Positions 48,453 to 62,000 of a stretch of 64,000 nucleotides of DNA are shown here, piece by piece. Below the pieces are notes generated by a model. The model did no database searches. It saw nothing but the letters and a program-made list of their open reading frames with translations, and was not told the origin of the DNA. Source of the DNA: Botryotinia globosa (taxonomy: Eukaryota; Ascomycota; Leotiomycetes; Helotiales; Sclerotiniaceae); NCBI GenBank assembly GCA_014898425.1, contig RCSZ01000002.1:2356001-2420000 (forward strand), written 5' to 3'. Within the stretch, counting starts at the first letter, position 1; each line of letters opens with the position of its first letter. The position numbers were made by a program, and so were the translations under genes.

Positions 48453-49938
48453 TGTCACAACGGGTAAGTTTATAGAAAGTAAAGAAGAAAATGTATGAGA
48501 TCAGATGAAAACTGTGTAAAAGTAATAGGAATGAAGCGAATGATTGTTATGAAAATAGACCTCACATTCGAGAACGCAATTCTTATATATCCCAAATGTA
48601 CCCGTTTGTGTGACTCTTGACATATAAAGATTCTCGCCAAATGCTCCTACAGGAATGCTCCTACAGGAATGCTCACTCAAATTAACACCATATGCTAAGC
48701 TGTAACACAACAGCCAGCTCATCACGTTGACAATGTCGAGTAAAGTGCACAACACGAAATCTACATACTGCGCACATTCCATTCCCTCCCCAACTTAATT
48801 GTATGCTCAAAAAACTCAAAACTTACACAAAGAGGATTCCCCAAGAGACTCAGCTTACGCAATTACTATTTTCGGTTTGAAAATATGTTTACGCCTCCTC
48901 GGCAGTGGCTCATCGCGAGAGATTCTCAGCCTTATTATGACTGCAGAGACAATACCTTGTTTCAAAATCCATTTCAATGGTATGGATGAAATCCTATGAT
49001 GTAAAAGGTGTGCACTTTTTTCGTATTGTAGATTTCGAATCTTGAATGATGAGGAAGGAAGCACGAGGTAAAGTAAGCTGTTGGTGTATTACGACTGGCG
49101 TGCTTGGCGTAATACGATGAGATTCTGATGGAAATTCAGGGGAAGATGGGTGGTACTAGCTAGGAAAGATGTTTTGTGAGAAGTCAGATTGAGGTAGTAA
49201 AGTAGATGTGCTGTTAGTGTATCTTTTGAAGACACATCTGATAGCATTGTATGAGGATCACGTTCAAGGTATATTCTCTGAATATTGAGCTAATAGATAT
49301 CATTTAGATGGCCATTAGCTATAATGGAGAAAAACTCGTTGTGTATTGTGCAGTTCGGACGTTCATTTGCTTGAAGCCTGCCAGGGAGGAGCAGGATATT
49401 ATTTCAAACCGAAACAAGCCAAATGAACAATCAGAATTACTTTGGCATCTGTAATTATTTCAAAATTTAAAAGAGCTTGACTGTATCAAGTTTTCAGATT
49501 GATGAAGTCCAGTCCGAACTACTAGACATCTTAACTTAAGAATGAAAGTGTATTTTGACCACTTCCTTGACCTCATTTCCATCGAGAAGAGGGTGTAATT
49601 TGACATCATTTCTTTTTCATTGGACAAATTGGTGAACCGAAAATTGCGTGAATTTTGCACATGAATGAGCGAATAAGTATTAATGATCGAGCACTTGCCC
49701 AATTAATTAGAAATCATCGCATTGTATGAGCACATATCCGAATGTAAGAGTGAGAACGAAATTGAAGTATAAACTCCTTGCAATCATCAGAAACGACATT
49801 CTGAAGATGGCCATTCATTACAGTAACTCATAATCCTAACGTATCTGCTCTCAAATCATGATTCCCAGTGCTGTACTCAAATTTTCAACGCCATGGTATC
49901 AGTCATCCACACAAAAAAATCCATGCAGCTAAGCCCGC
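48453..49938. other. Promoter side of the NucA/NucB-like gene and 3' side of TOF1
   Basis: 1.5 kb with no supported gene. The first 200 bp should hold the promoter of the secreted protein. A short direct duplication lies inside it. Confidence 0.4.
48640..48674. repeat. Tandem duplication AATGCTCCTACAGG
   Basis: Two perfect 14-bp copies followed by a 7-bp partial copy, about 190 bp upstream of the NucA/NucB-like start codon. Confidence 0.9.
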
Positions 49939-52900
49939 TCAATCATCCTCACTACTATCCATAATAAAGCCCGCCCTGACCCTCGATCTCCTTGGATTTG
50001 CCACTGGTACAATATTTTCTTCATCCTCATCTATCTCCATTGCATCTTTCGCCAAATGCTCATCGTCCTCATCATCGCTCAACACTTTACGCCTCTTTGG
50101 CTGTGCTGATCTATGTGGACTTGAAATCGGTGTATCCGTATTCTCTGCTTCTTCCTCTTCGGATTCTGGATCATCTGCACCTATACCAACCTCTTCACCA
50201 CTATCCAGCGAGATAGCACTGCTTGCTCTCTTTCTGTTCGATGTCATGGGCATATCTTCATCACTACCTCCATCTCCCCCATCCAACGCACCTGCCATCC
50301 TCTTCTTTCCATTTTCCCTTTGCTGACCGACTCCCAACAACTCCTTCATGATAGTTATCTTATTCTGCTGCCTGAGTCTCTCCTCTGCTTCAAAGAAGAT
50401 TCGATCATTTTCTTCATCATCGTCACTATCATGAACATAGAGTTCACTCTTGATTTTGCGGGTTTTCTCTAACTCTCTCGCTCTTCTAGCTGCTGCGCGA
50501 GCGTCAATTTGCTCATCTGTTAGCCCGCGACTTTCTGGCTCTTCACTCCCATCTTTTCTGCGTCTTCTTCGACTTTTCTTTAGAGCTTTCAAAGCATCAG
50601 ATTTTTTCATTGCTGTAGGTCCACCAGGCTCGAAGAGCAGTTCCTCCTCATCTTCATCGTTATCAATGCCGTCATCTGAATCATCATCGAACGCAGAGCG
50701 TTTTCTGTGCATCCCAGCAGATACTCTTCTTATTTGATCAAGCGCTCCTTTACCGTCGTCAAAGGTTGGCGGGGCAAACTCGAATTTCCTGATCAAATCT
50801 AGGGCTTCTTTGATCTGATCCGCTGACTTTTCCGATGGAAAATACCAGGAGGCATCGGGGTCGTCAGCAGCTCCAATACTTGTGAGACCGACAAGTTTTA
50901 CCAATAGGCGCAGATAGCCGTTCTTGAACATGGCCGATTTTCGATTGTCATTGTCTGGTTTGAGAACTTTGTTTGTGTTAGTGATATAGACAAGCAAATG
51001 ATTTTATCATGATACATACGGATAGAAGGCGCCTTTGGAGGTTCGACCTCCGTGGCAGGTGTCTCTTCATTCTCCATGAGTGGATCTTTCTCAACGGATT
51101 GCAAAGCCTGATTGGCCGCTTCCCAACTTCTCCTTTCATCCTCTGCAGATGATAATTGCGACTTGACCCATTCGATGTGGTCAGCTTCATTTCTATCAAG
51201 TAAAGCGCCAACAGCAACACCAATTTGATCCTCCCACTCTAATCCACCCTTGACTTCTAACTCAGCAGCTGCTTTAGGTTTTGTGGATATCGTCTGTTTT
51301 TCATAGCCATACTCCAAGAAATGCGCGGTGCTATTGCTTTTGGAAAAGAGCATTTCCACCACAAGCTCCGGGCGTTCTTGAATTTTCCTCGTGCATTTCT
51401 TCAAGAGTTGCTTCACCATTTCGTCCCATTCTTTGTAAGAGGGGGATTGAGGATCTAAGCCTCCTGGACCTTTGATCAGAGTATAAAATACATGAATGAT
51501 ATCCACTCTAAATAACATAACACTCATATCCTGCTTGAAGGCAACCCGATAGAAGAATCTATGGGCTCGCTTCAATTGCGCTGGTTTCAGATCAAGATAA
51601 TACCTCGTGAAAGAAACAAATGTGTCGATACATCCTTGAGACAAAAATCTAGCAGCGAAACGCTTGTAATCAAACTTCCGCTCTGAGGATTCTTTTTGTG
51701 CTCGTGCCTCATCTTCACCATCAGATTCATCAACTATATTGTCGTCGCCTATGTCTTCTCCTGCATCTTTCGCAGCCTTCTTCTTTCTCCGCGTACGTCT
51801 CCTAGATCTTACTTGCATATCAACATTCTGCTTCGAGTACTGTTCCAGGATACGCATATAATTGTGTGTGAGCTCTGTACAAGAATCAAGATAACCAAAT
51901 CCCTGGTCTTTATATGTTCTGGTTATCATGGCTACTCGCTCGTGAGTTGTATCTTCGTAGAATATACGTGCCAAAATATTTTCCGCAATTTCCTGATCGG
52001 CCTCAAGCGGCGAATCTGCCATCTCTTGTACGGTGAGAAGAATTTGAGTGAAGCATTTCATAGCAGCACTTAAATCATACCAGTTTTTGTTTTCAAAATT
52101 GAGATCCATTGCCCTATTGAGTGTGATAAACATTTCTTGGTTGAGCACACTTGCAACAAGGGCAAAACTATCCACATCTTCTGGGCCTTTACTTTTGGAA
52201 GGCTTCTTGTTCTTTCTTCTCACTCTCTCCGCCTCGAGAAACCACGAAATCAAGTAGAAGAACTGGCGTTGATGATATTCGAGAACTCTTTCAGCTTCTC
52301 TGTCAATGGCTTTTCGAAGGTGTGTGAAAAGGGGGTTAAATCCAGAATCGAGAAAATCCTCAACGAACGCCCGTAGATTTTTCGTCGCTGATGCATTGAG
52401 AGGAACTGGATTATCAAAGGCTAGCGGTCCGCTTTCTCCCTTGACCGCTCTCCTAGGTGGCTTAAATTTCTTAGTGCTGTCCATTTTGTCAAGTCCTCCT
52501 CTGCCCGTTCTTAGCGCGGCCTGACCAGAGATCGTTGTCATCTTCGCATCATCCCGTTGCATCCAGGCCATAGTCCCGAATCGATTATGCCTGGTGGGAG
52601 CATTTGTTTGATAACTTCGAAGCATTGCTTGTTCTTTCTTCCGTAATCTGATCAGTTCGTCTGTCTTGCTATTATCTATGGCCTTCTCGCTGAAGAATAA
52701 CTTCTCAACATCCACTCCTTTAACTAAATGGAAGATAACGTCCATGACCACAACATCCTGGGTATTGAACTCTGCCCCCATTGTTGAAGAAACCATCAAA
52801 AGCAGATGAAATATGTCTTGGTAGTCGAAAGCATCAATTGTTGCAGATCGTGAAATTTCCGTTTCATCACCTTCATATTGACCATTTGGTGGAGGTGCAA

Positions 52901-53536
52901 TCATAGCAATGTTCCGTAGAAAGTATAAGATCAATTTGATAATACCCTCATCTCTTGTACTTCGATCCCCAATATCCACTGCCATGGCAGGCAGTGCGCA
53001 TCTGACCGCAGTATGTAATATTCTTGCTCCATCGAACCCAAGTATCGACCTCTTATAACCCACTTGCGCAATCTCTAAATATGGGACATGTCGGTGGTGA
53101 TTGACTGTCATTTCCTTGTTCTTCTCCAATGGCCAAGTTAATGGTACCAACAGTTCCATACATGCCAGCGCTATCTTCGACTTCAATCGATCGTCCGTAG
53201 CATTCTCGGGCCATGCTGCAAGGATTTGTAGAAGATCCCCTCCTACTAAATTGGATTCTGCGAGACATCTTGCAACGTCTAGTCGATTCGCTTTCTCGTC
53301 ATAGAGCTTTAACCATTTTTTGAGATCTCGTAAACATGCCAATGCATCGTCTCCTAGAACATACCGTCCCTCTTCATCTGCTCCGCTTCCTCCCAACTAT
53401 CAATAGTCAGAATTAGTTTTGATTCTTGAATCTATTGAGACAATATAATAATATAACTTACAGCTGTAACTAAACTATTCACATAAGCTCTGACTTCGGG
53501 ATCCACAACATCTCTTTTACCACCAGAGAGCTCCAT
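49939..53536 (-). CDS. tof1: Tof1/Swi1 (Timeless family), replication fork protection complex subunit
   Basis: Three exons, 53536-53462, 53396-51020 and 50966-49939, give 1,159 residues, the normal size for fungal Tof1. The start [19 protein letters not shown] splices in phase to [19 protein letters not shown]. The Timeless N-terminal domain follows (ECLRDL-like [30 protein letters not shown]). The middle is Arg/Lys-rich with an [13 protein letters not shown] tract, and the C-terminal 350 residues are acidic and disordered, with repeated Asp/Glu runs and basic clusters, ending MDSSEDD. Tof1 with Csm3 travels with the replisome, stabilises stalled forks and supports checkpoint signalling. It shares a 323-bp spacer with the dehydrogenase gene. 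Confidence 0.93.
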
Positions 53537-53859
53537 GTTTGGTTGTATAGTAACGGGTGGTGATCATGAATTCCTAAGCATAATAATTTAATGTGATATA
53601 TTGACTTTGATCAATCCAACTCAAAAACCACTGTACACGCTCCTACCAAAATTCGCGATCGCGACGCGCACCCTTGTCAATGCCACAGGCAATGGCGGAA
53701 CTTTGTCGGCCCGCCTCGGTAACCTTGATAAATCCTGGGGAAACAACCGATGGTAACCTTCTCTCTCTACTTTCATGCTTCATTATCATTTGTCAATACA
53801 ACACCAGGATTTTTGATTGTTTTCTCTTTCTATAATTGTTCCTAAGATCGTTGCCCAAC
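53537..53859. promoter_or_regulatory. Divergent promoter spacer, TOF1 and dehydrogenase
   Basis: Both start codons face away from this 323-bp stretch, so both promoters lie here. A CG-rich patch near 53,655-53,672 includes CGCGATCGCGACGCG, resembling MCB/ACGCG-type cell-cycle elements. That reading is inference. Confidence 0.5.
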
Positions 53860-55021
53860 ATGATATCTCCAATTGTAAGAAGAGGAATTTTGCAGAGTTC
53901 AAAACATGCAAGATCATTCAGTTCAAGCCGAATGCTTTCGGCGCAAGAGGTCAAAAGCCTTGGTGTTATCGGCGCTGGCCAAATGGTACATTACCCTTCG
54001 TTGTACTTCTTGATGAACAATTTCTCATGAGGAATAGGGACTGGGGATAGCATTAGTAGCAGCACAAAGAGCTGGCGTTCCAGTCACTCTCGTCGATACA
54101 AATCGAGTGTCCCTTGATAAGGGTCTCGCATTTGCTGGTATGCTTTCTCAACTTCTCTTTCCTTCTTCGCAGACTTTTCTTTACAACTTCATTTCAAGAG
54201 TATTCAACTGACTCTCATCTGAATTCAGATAAACTCCTGGCCAAAGATGTAGCCAAGCAGCGCATAACTCAAGAACAATCTGACAGCATCCGCTCCTTAC
54301 TCATCCCAACCACAAAGATGGATGAGCTTTCCTCGGCAGACTTTGTAATTGAAGCTGTGCCTGAAATTCCCTCTTTGAAATTCTCAATCTTCAGCTCTCT
54401 AGCCCAAATCTGCCCTCCCCATGCGATCTTGGCTACAAACACATCTTCCATATCCATTACACGGATTGCCGCATCAACGACTAAAGATCCCAAAGACACC
54501 AGCGCTTCATCTCGAGTGGTTTCAACACATTTCATGAATCCAGTTCCTATTCAGAAGGGTGTAGAGATTATCACTGGATTACAGACAAGCCAAGATACAT
54601 TGGATGCAGCCATTGAATTCTGCAAACGAATGGGCAAAATCCCATCTACTTCAGCAGATTCCCCAGGATTTTTGGCTAACCGGATTTTGATGCCTTATAT
54701 CAATGAAGCCATCATTTGCTTGGAGACTGGTGTTGGTAAAAGAGATGATATCGATGCGATAATGAAGAATGGAACCAATGTTCCCATGGGACCATTGCAG
54801 TTGGCGGACTTCATTGGTATTGATACCTGCTTAGCGATTATGAAAGTATTACATGAGGAGACAGGAGATAGTAAGTATAGGCCTAGTGTACTACTGGGCA
54901 AAATGGTAGATGCGGGATGGCTAGGCAAGAAAAGTGGAAAGGGGTGAGTTTTTCATGTTCCTCTAAATTCTGTGAATGTACAGTGTACTGATATTCTGAT
55001 GATAGGTTTTATGATTATTAA
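53860..55021 (+). CDS. 3-hydroxybutyryl-CoA (3-hydroxyacyl-CoA) dehydrogenase, mitochondrial type
   Basis: Four exons, 53860-53985, 54038-54137, 54229-54943 and 55006-55021, give 318 residues. The start MISPIVRRGILQSSKHARSF is Arg/Ser-rich with no acidic residues, like a mitochondrial presequence. The NAD-binding Rossmann motif GVIGAGQMGLGIA spans the first intron. Further marks are ADFVIEAVPE, NTSSISITRIA, the catalytic His of STHFMNPVP, and PGFLANRILMPYINEA. The C-terminal domain ends GWLGKKSGKGFYDY. The enzyme oxidises 3-hydroxyacyl-CoA (short chain) with NAD+, in fatty-acid or butanoate metabolism. The last coding exon is only 16 nt. Confidence 0.92.
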
Positions 55022-56862
55022 ATGAGAAATAATATTAACAACTATGTATTTATCAACGTTCATGAACTTGGAGCTTTATGATCGAGTGAATAACATTCTG
55101 GGCATCTTGATACTTATCGTCACCACTTCTACAGATGGTAGTGAAGTTAATTGATGAGGTTTCGTGCCTCTTCACTAAATCTACATGAGGACTATGCCTC
55201 CCTTAGCACATAATGCTCATAGTTGGTGGAACTCTTTGTAGTATTCGAATAATAGAGAGATTTTCAATTTAAATGGACGCAAAACATATCATGACGTTCT
55301 ATCCGATTTCTCATATCCGTTCTATCTGACTGTAGGTAAGACTCATGTACTCCTAAGTCGAACTTTCGCTTATATTCACCCCGGCGCTAATGCCATATTC
55401 ACTCAAACAACAAAGTTCTCTAGCCAACTTTAGCTACCAGACTATTTGCCGTAATCCATTTGTCACATATCTGTTCGGGGTCCAAGGTATATAAATCTTC
55501 CTGTAATTCATGCTTATGGTAGGTCTGTTGAGGTCTGAAGTTGGACGAAGGTGCACAGTTGACCTTCTGTTGAGACTCATTTTCGGTCTGGGCATTCACT
55601 CAATCTTTTAGTCTCGCAGCCAATCCCCGTCCGGTATGTTTTATGTTGATGCTCTTGTTGCATATCTGCTTCAGGGCTTGAAGCCTATAGCTCAAACCTA
55701 TAGAGCCCAAGAATTAGCTTGGAAATCCCATGCGTAGAGTCGGGAAATGGGCTGGGGATTGCTTATTGAATATATAGTATGTCTCAATAGAGTTTTTTGG
55801 AGTATGTAGTAAAGTCTTCGGATAAAGTCATATTGTATCACATCGGATTGGAGATCACATATCACATATCACATATCACACATCACATCAGAGCAGAAAA
55901 GATAAAGTTGTTCGACTTCCACACAATGATATTGCCACTCCACGATTCAGATATCTACAAGTGATATTTCCCGCTCTTCGGCTTATCCTTATCCTTTCCC
56001 TTTCCCTTTCCCTCAGAAGCTTTCCAACCGCCCATCCACTCTCAATCCCTTATCCAGCTCCAAGCCCAATCAATTCTCAGTGATTTCCCTCACTCAGTGA
56101 AAATCCCCAAGATCAAACCAAACCCCCTTGGGTTAAAAAAAAGATGAGAAGAAAAAAAACAAGAAACATAAACAAGAAGTTCAAATCCAAGATCCAGCTA
56201 ACCCCTAAGAAGCTCCAAACAAAAGAATTGCATGCCATTTATACACAGATAAGAAGCGAATATCTCAAAAAGAAAAGAAGAAGAAATAATTTGCTTGGTA
56301 GTTATCCCCAATCCCATATTCCCAACCCTTTGAAAAAACTCCTGAAGAAAGATGTCCAGAAGTATGGATAAATGCGGAAGAAAAAAATCGATATAAAAAC
56401 AATGCCGGATAGTATCTCCTAGAAAATACAAAGAAGAAGGGGTAAAGGTAAAAGCTGTAGGTTGAAGGTCGAAAGGTAGAAATGATGTCGGATTCTTATA
56501 CGTCCCAGCGTTGGGAGAAACTTCAAAGGTGTAAGAAGTATGTATAGAAAGCATATATAAATATATGTATGTATGAGTATCTGAATGATCCATACGTATA
56601 TAGCAAGAAAGCTGTAATAAATTTGAAAGTTGGTCTGAGGTTGGAATTGGAGATGTTTGGGGGATTTTGGTGGTGTCATGGGTAAGGTGGAGTGAAGTGG
56701 TTTCTTGTCTTCTTGTGAGAGAAGGATGAATTCTATGTGAATTCTATGCTCTGCGCTTTGTTCAAATTGCAATGCCTGTAAACGAATCGTGATCTCTGAA
56801 AGCAAAAACATTTGTATGCACACAAATTTCGAAGATTGAAAATGAGCGTTAGACGAATTTCT
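55022..56862. other. Convergent 3' spacer with simple repeats
   Basis: 1.8 kb without a supported gene. Contains CACATAT-type copies near 55,855-55,885 and CTTTCC copies near 55,995-56,012. A Lys-rich frame at 56144-56371 is low-complexity and unconvincing. Confidence 0.4.
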
Positions 56863-59035
56863 TCAAGACATATGAGAAAGGGCATAAGTTCCAGGCATAG
56901 TAAAACTTCTTTTGCGGTTATCTTTTGCTTGGAATTCGTTGGGTCGAAGATACGATGAACCATCGCTGTTATTTCTTTGTGATTGGTGTTCAGATTGTGT
57001 ATGGCCTTGAGCATGCTGCTGTTCTTGACCTTGGGAGCTGAATTCTCGCTCACTTTGTGGAGCTCTTGATGCGTTGTAAGCGTTTGCAAAATCTTGCGGT
57101 GGAGCCATTGGTGCACTTAATTGTGGATGGTTCGCGTCGCTTGGAGTTCGAGGGAGGGAGAACTCCATTGGAGCTGTTAAAGGTGCGCTGGCAAAGCCTG
57201 CGGAGTATGAGGGTGCGAATGGGCGAGAAGTAGGAGGCAGATGTGATGGACCTTGGTGGGGGAGAGGTCGGTATTGATTGCGTAGGTCAAGGCCGTGGGG
57301 AAAAGCACCGCCGGTAGATGCTCGCAAGCGGGACATGGCCGCTGGCGAAGATTGTTGCAAAGATGATGGAGGATGCGATGGTGAATAGCTCATATGTTGT
57401 GGTGAGTTCTGGATGTTGGAACCTATCAAAATGGTTAGTTTTGCTTCTAGTTTTGTTTGCAAGGATGGAACGAACTTGGGTAAGAGTTTGACTCAAATTG
57501 GTGCGCATTGACCGCGTTATTCTGCTCAGGCTGGTACATTGATTGTTGACGTCCAGTCGATTGAGGACTTGGTTGTCCAGTTGGATAATTGGCGTAATCT
57601 AAAGTTTCACCTTTCCAAGACATACTGGATCTCAGTGGCGACTGAAGTGATTCTGATCGCGATCTTGACATTGTCTCTCGAAGCTGTAATGGTTGTAATG
57701 GTCGGCCGCCGTGATGTCTTTGCTGGGAGTGGGAAACGGCTTGATAACCCGGAGCTGGTCGATCAAATGGATTTGAGCTCCTTGGCCCTGAGCTCATTGG
57801 GCTCGAAAGATGGCTGGAGAAGTATCGATCAGACGAATTAATAGACAATGGCGAGAGGCCATCAGGTGTTCCAATGGAACTTCCCGGAGTATATCCAACA
57901 TGTCCATATCCAGGGCTCATGCCTGCCGGCGACATGTGGTCATCTTGTTCATGTCGGCGCATGGTGTCTACCATCAAAGGTCGTATCATATGATCCGCGT
58001 AATTTGGCACAAAATCGACAGGCGATTGCATTGGTGTTCCAATACCGTGTACAGCTCCGTAAGGAGAATGCAGAGCCTGTACGTTGTCGAAGTCATCTGG
58101 TACCGCTCTCATCTTCATCATTCGCTCTCGGTCATCCGCAGTAAGTCTCTTGATCTTTGCACGTCTGCTTCCGTTAGTCCACATTCTTCACTCAGACTAG
58201 ATTGAATTTTGCATACCGGTTCTGAAACCATACCTGCACTTGTCTTGGACTTAGGCCTGGGATTTCTCGTGACAAACGCTCGCGATGAGCAGCATCTGGG
58301 TGAGCTTGTTTCGCGAATTCACTCATAAGAAATCGAGTTTGTTGATGAGTGAGACTGTACTAGTTAGTTCTTCATGTCACAACACATACGTAAACCACAA
58401 TAAACATACCGAAATCGTTTCATCTTCCTACGTTCGGCTCTGCGTTCTGCCGCCGTCTGCGGCGTTGATGAAGTTCCATCTTCAGTATCTAACATGTCAT
58501 CGTCGTCATCAATATCGTCATCGTCTTCTTCCTTGGGGCTCAGGAGAGCTGACGCGTCTTCGTTCATGAGTGCTCCCGCTCCTTGCTGTGGTGCGCTTGA
58601 CGCAGATGATGTTGAGTTCGGTGCGATCGGCCCAAGTGAAAGAGGTGCTGATTCTGTCGAAACCATAGATTCACCCCGAGCTCTGTTGGCCGAAGGCTGA
58701 CCGCAATCTCCCGGTGCGGAGTCTGGTCTCTCTATGGTAGGAGTTGGCGGACCTTCCGGTCTTATTGGGCCAAGTGTGTGTCGGTGCTCTAAGGTTGGTC
58801 TGGTAGCGGGTTGTTGTTGACTGGTGTTTGTGTTGGAGCCTGCAGAGTGCTCGTAGTTTTGTTGGACCATGCCATTCTCTCCAGACAGTTGATACGAAGA
58901 GTACTGTTCTCGCCAGTCCGGCTGCGGCGGTAAAGCCTCAAAGTTCGCCATCCGTGGAGATGCGAAGTTAGCAGACCCAAGTTTATTAGAGGACCAAGTG
59001 TTCCGTCCTGTTTCGCATTGCCGTGTAACAAGCAT
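56863..59035 (-). CDS. Homeobox transcription factor
   Basis: Four exons, 59035-58410, 58354-58217, 58164-57476 and 57422-56863, give 670 residues. The N-terminal 180 residues are Pro/Ser/Gln-rich with an acidic run (EEDDDDIDDDDDML). The homeodomain follows, built from three exons: AERRAERRKMKRFR, then LTHQQTRFLMSEFAKQAHPD with LSREIPGLSPRQVQ, and helix 3 VWFQNRRAKIKRLT with the conserved Asn. Just after it come DDRERMMKMRAVPDDFDN and HSPYGAVHGIGTPM, which I recall as typical of one fungal homeobox clade, and then a long disordered tail. It is a nuclear DNA-binding regulator. Related fungal genes affect conidiation and infection structures, but orthology is not established here. MANFEALPPQP at codon 29 is an alternative start. 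Confidence 0.9.
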
Positions 59036-62000
59036 TGAGAGTATCTGTGATTTGACCGTTGAAGATGGTCTGGAAGTTGCTTTTTGGGTTCTTCAAGAGC
59101 CCGTGATTCGAGAAAGGAATATGTGTGTTTTGTTGTCGCAGTGGTAAGTAGCCGTGGAATGAACGAGTGTGAAGGCCGCTATAGACAATGGCTGATCACT
59201 GACCAGAAAAGAACATAAGGCCTATCGAAGGCAAGTAATTGCTGAGTCTAGTTTATGATCTAGTCCTGCTTGGTGGATGATGATGTTGGAGAAGTCGGAA
59301 GAGTGTATAAAGCTTGTTCCTGTAGCTATTGATCGGTGGATAGATTAATCTTAAGGGTCTTAATCAAGATCTGCTAAATAAGGTTGATTGATGTATGGAC
59401 CAGTCCCGGGGATATAAATGAAAGGTTTTAAATGTTCTGGACAAGCCGAACGCGGATACCTTCCAGAGATTTTACTACTTGACGAGTTGGTATTCAACAG
59501 CGCTGCCGTGTAGAAAAGAAGATGAAGCGACCTGGTTCAAGGATAGATTGAACTCAATGAACGGATGTGGCGAGTGTCCTGCGTCGTCCAAATGAAATAT
59601 AAATTACTTCTTGTTTTAATGACGTGCTAAGTCCGTATTAAGAAGTAACAGGAATGAAGTTGAAGGGGGGTCGTTGTCTTTCTTTCCACGTTCGATCGAC
59701 AAACGTCGGGTAATATACTCCAAGATTGAAGGCCCTTGATATATGAGTTCCTTGGTTATGATCACCACAACAAGGAGACTGGACCCGACAAGCGCCCTAT
59801 TACCCCTGGCTCTCACAATTCACAGGAAGTCCCTGTCGTTGCAGCAGAATGCCGCTGAAGTAAATTGTACCGGTGACAAGAGTCTAGTATGCAAGCGGAG
59901 CGGAGTAGTGTCAAGAAAAAACCCACCTCGACTTGATACAAGGCTTGCACGGCTGCGTCTAGGATTTTGCTTGGGAGGACCGGACTTGGGACGAGATTTT
60001 AAGGACAGTTGCACAAGCTAGAGTGGATAAAGAAGGAAGTTTGGAGGGGAATGTTTTCAATGCACGAGGACATTTAAAGTCAGCCACAAATTTTAACAAA
60101 AGATTGAGAACATCAACAAGTGAAGCGATTCAATGAAATGAGTTTGTGTAAGAAGCCCACTGTGGCTCTTGAGAGGATTGACAAATGGAAATGAAGCTGC
60201 AGCGAAATGCTGGATAGCACTCTATCGAGAACTGTGCAGAACGTTGGATAAGATGAATGTGTGACTGGGGTGTAGGGATCTGGTGCCGGCGCAATCATCC
60301 GATACTCAGATGAAGCATCCAAAATTCCAAATGGACCAACAGGAGTTGGTCAAAATAACAGCAGGGCTCCGCAGAAATGGTGAGTTGTATCGATCTCAGC
60401 TAAGCCTATTGTGGGAGAGCTTGAGAGAACAACGGATATGACAGGGAACCAGCGGAGAGATCGAGGCTGGGTCTTTTTTGCGTGGATAATTGGTCTTCAT
60501 TTTGCATGAAAGGGTTGGAGGGATCATTGAATCTGTGGGTCAACTTGCAACCGTTGTCGCTAATAGATACCACCCAATGAAGATCTGTGAAGACATGGGG
60601 GGGCCGGACTCGTTATGCGAGTTGTGACTTTGACAACGTGACGACCCTGCCGCTTATGAACAATTAACGCAGATAAGAGTGTTCGTAAAGAAGAAAAAAG
60701 TCAAATACAAAACAGGAAGCACCTGGATAATGCATATTTTGCACATCTAGGTTCGCAAACCACAGATTAGAAGAACCTCAAATACTAGGACGTTTTAACC
60801 CCCGTACTATTCTAAATAGGTAGTTGACAAGAACGGGATACTGCAGTCTGTAAGAGGATGGATAAATCAATCTTCTCGGTACTTTTGAGATCATCGTCAA
60901 ACCATGAAGTTTTATGCGTATGTTTCCACAAGAAGGCTGAGCAAAATCTGCTACAAAAACCCATAGAGAGTTTAGTCAAGCGAAGGTTGTTTTGACATGT
61001 TTGCATTGTGTTTGGTAGGTATGAAAGTTCCGGACAGGAGCGAATGGACAGTGTTTTGTGTACACCGTAAAGTTGGGGAGTGTAATCGCAAAGAACAATC
61101 AATGCATTGTTGTTCTTTTCATAATTCTGATGAACTAGGGCCTGCCGTTGAGTTTTGATGATGGGTAAAACTGGAGCATTGCCCCTTGTGCTAAGTGATA
61201 AGAAACCTACTAAAAAAACTACTACAGCTACGAAGTACTCACAACGGTACTAATCATGAAATTGAGTCTAGCAATCATAAGCCTAGGTGAATCATAGAAC
61301 AGCGGGCTAGAAAAGCTAGAAGTCTGTCAAAATTGTTCGAATTCTCGAACCTCGGCGGGTGTTATAAGGTTGTTCGGGTTGGACTACCTAGTAGACTTTT
61401 TGTGATTTTGGTAGGGGTTATGGTAGGTCTTTTCAGCGAAACAGTGAAAAGAGAGTTTCAAGATGACTAGGTTCAGATTCATGTATTCCATGCCATGCCG
61501 GTCATTGCTAATCTTCCAGGTCCCAAAGGAAATGATGTTTTAATATCGAGACGTGTGAGGGTATCCAAGTTTGGTTCAAATACGAAGAGTACTCGAGGTC
61601 GATGCTCGCAGTCACCGTGAGATGGTTCGAATTGAGAAGCCAGCAGGCTACATCCCCTTCTTCTTCCAACGATATGGCTCGATTGTAGATAGGAGGATAT
61701 CAAAATGAGGTGGATACATAATTGACATTTTTCGTCAATCTCAACAATCGAACAAGGTTGCATCTAGATGGAATTATTTTGACATCTTCTATAATTATTC
61801 CAGAAACACTTAGTCTTGCCTGTATCAAGGTATTCTCAAGTATACGATACAGCCTATAGGCTACCAAGATGCGTGAGTACTCGAGTAGCTATTTGCTCAC
61901 TCCAAGAAAGCTGATACATGGAATATGATCCACCACGACTAGCCCGAGAAGATTCGAATTGCTGATAGAAGCACAAAAGTGGAGGAGAGTGGAGACCTAG

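Noticed and set aside
56144..56371. Lys-rich 75-codon plus-strand frame
   Set aside because: A-rich low-complexity DNA downstream of the homeobox gene; no conserved motif.
57539..58205. Plus-strand frames of about 100-130 codons opposite the homeobox gene
   Set aside because: Antisense of the homeobox exons; no domain or splice support.
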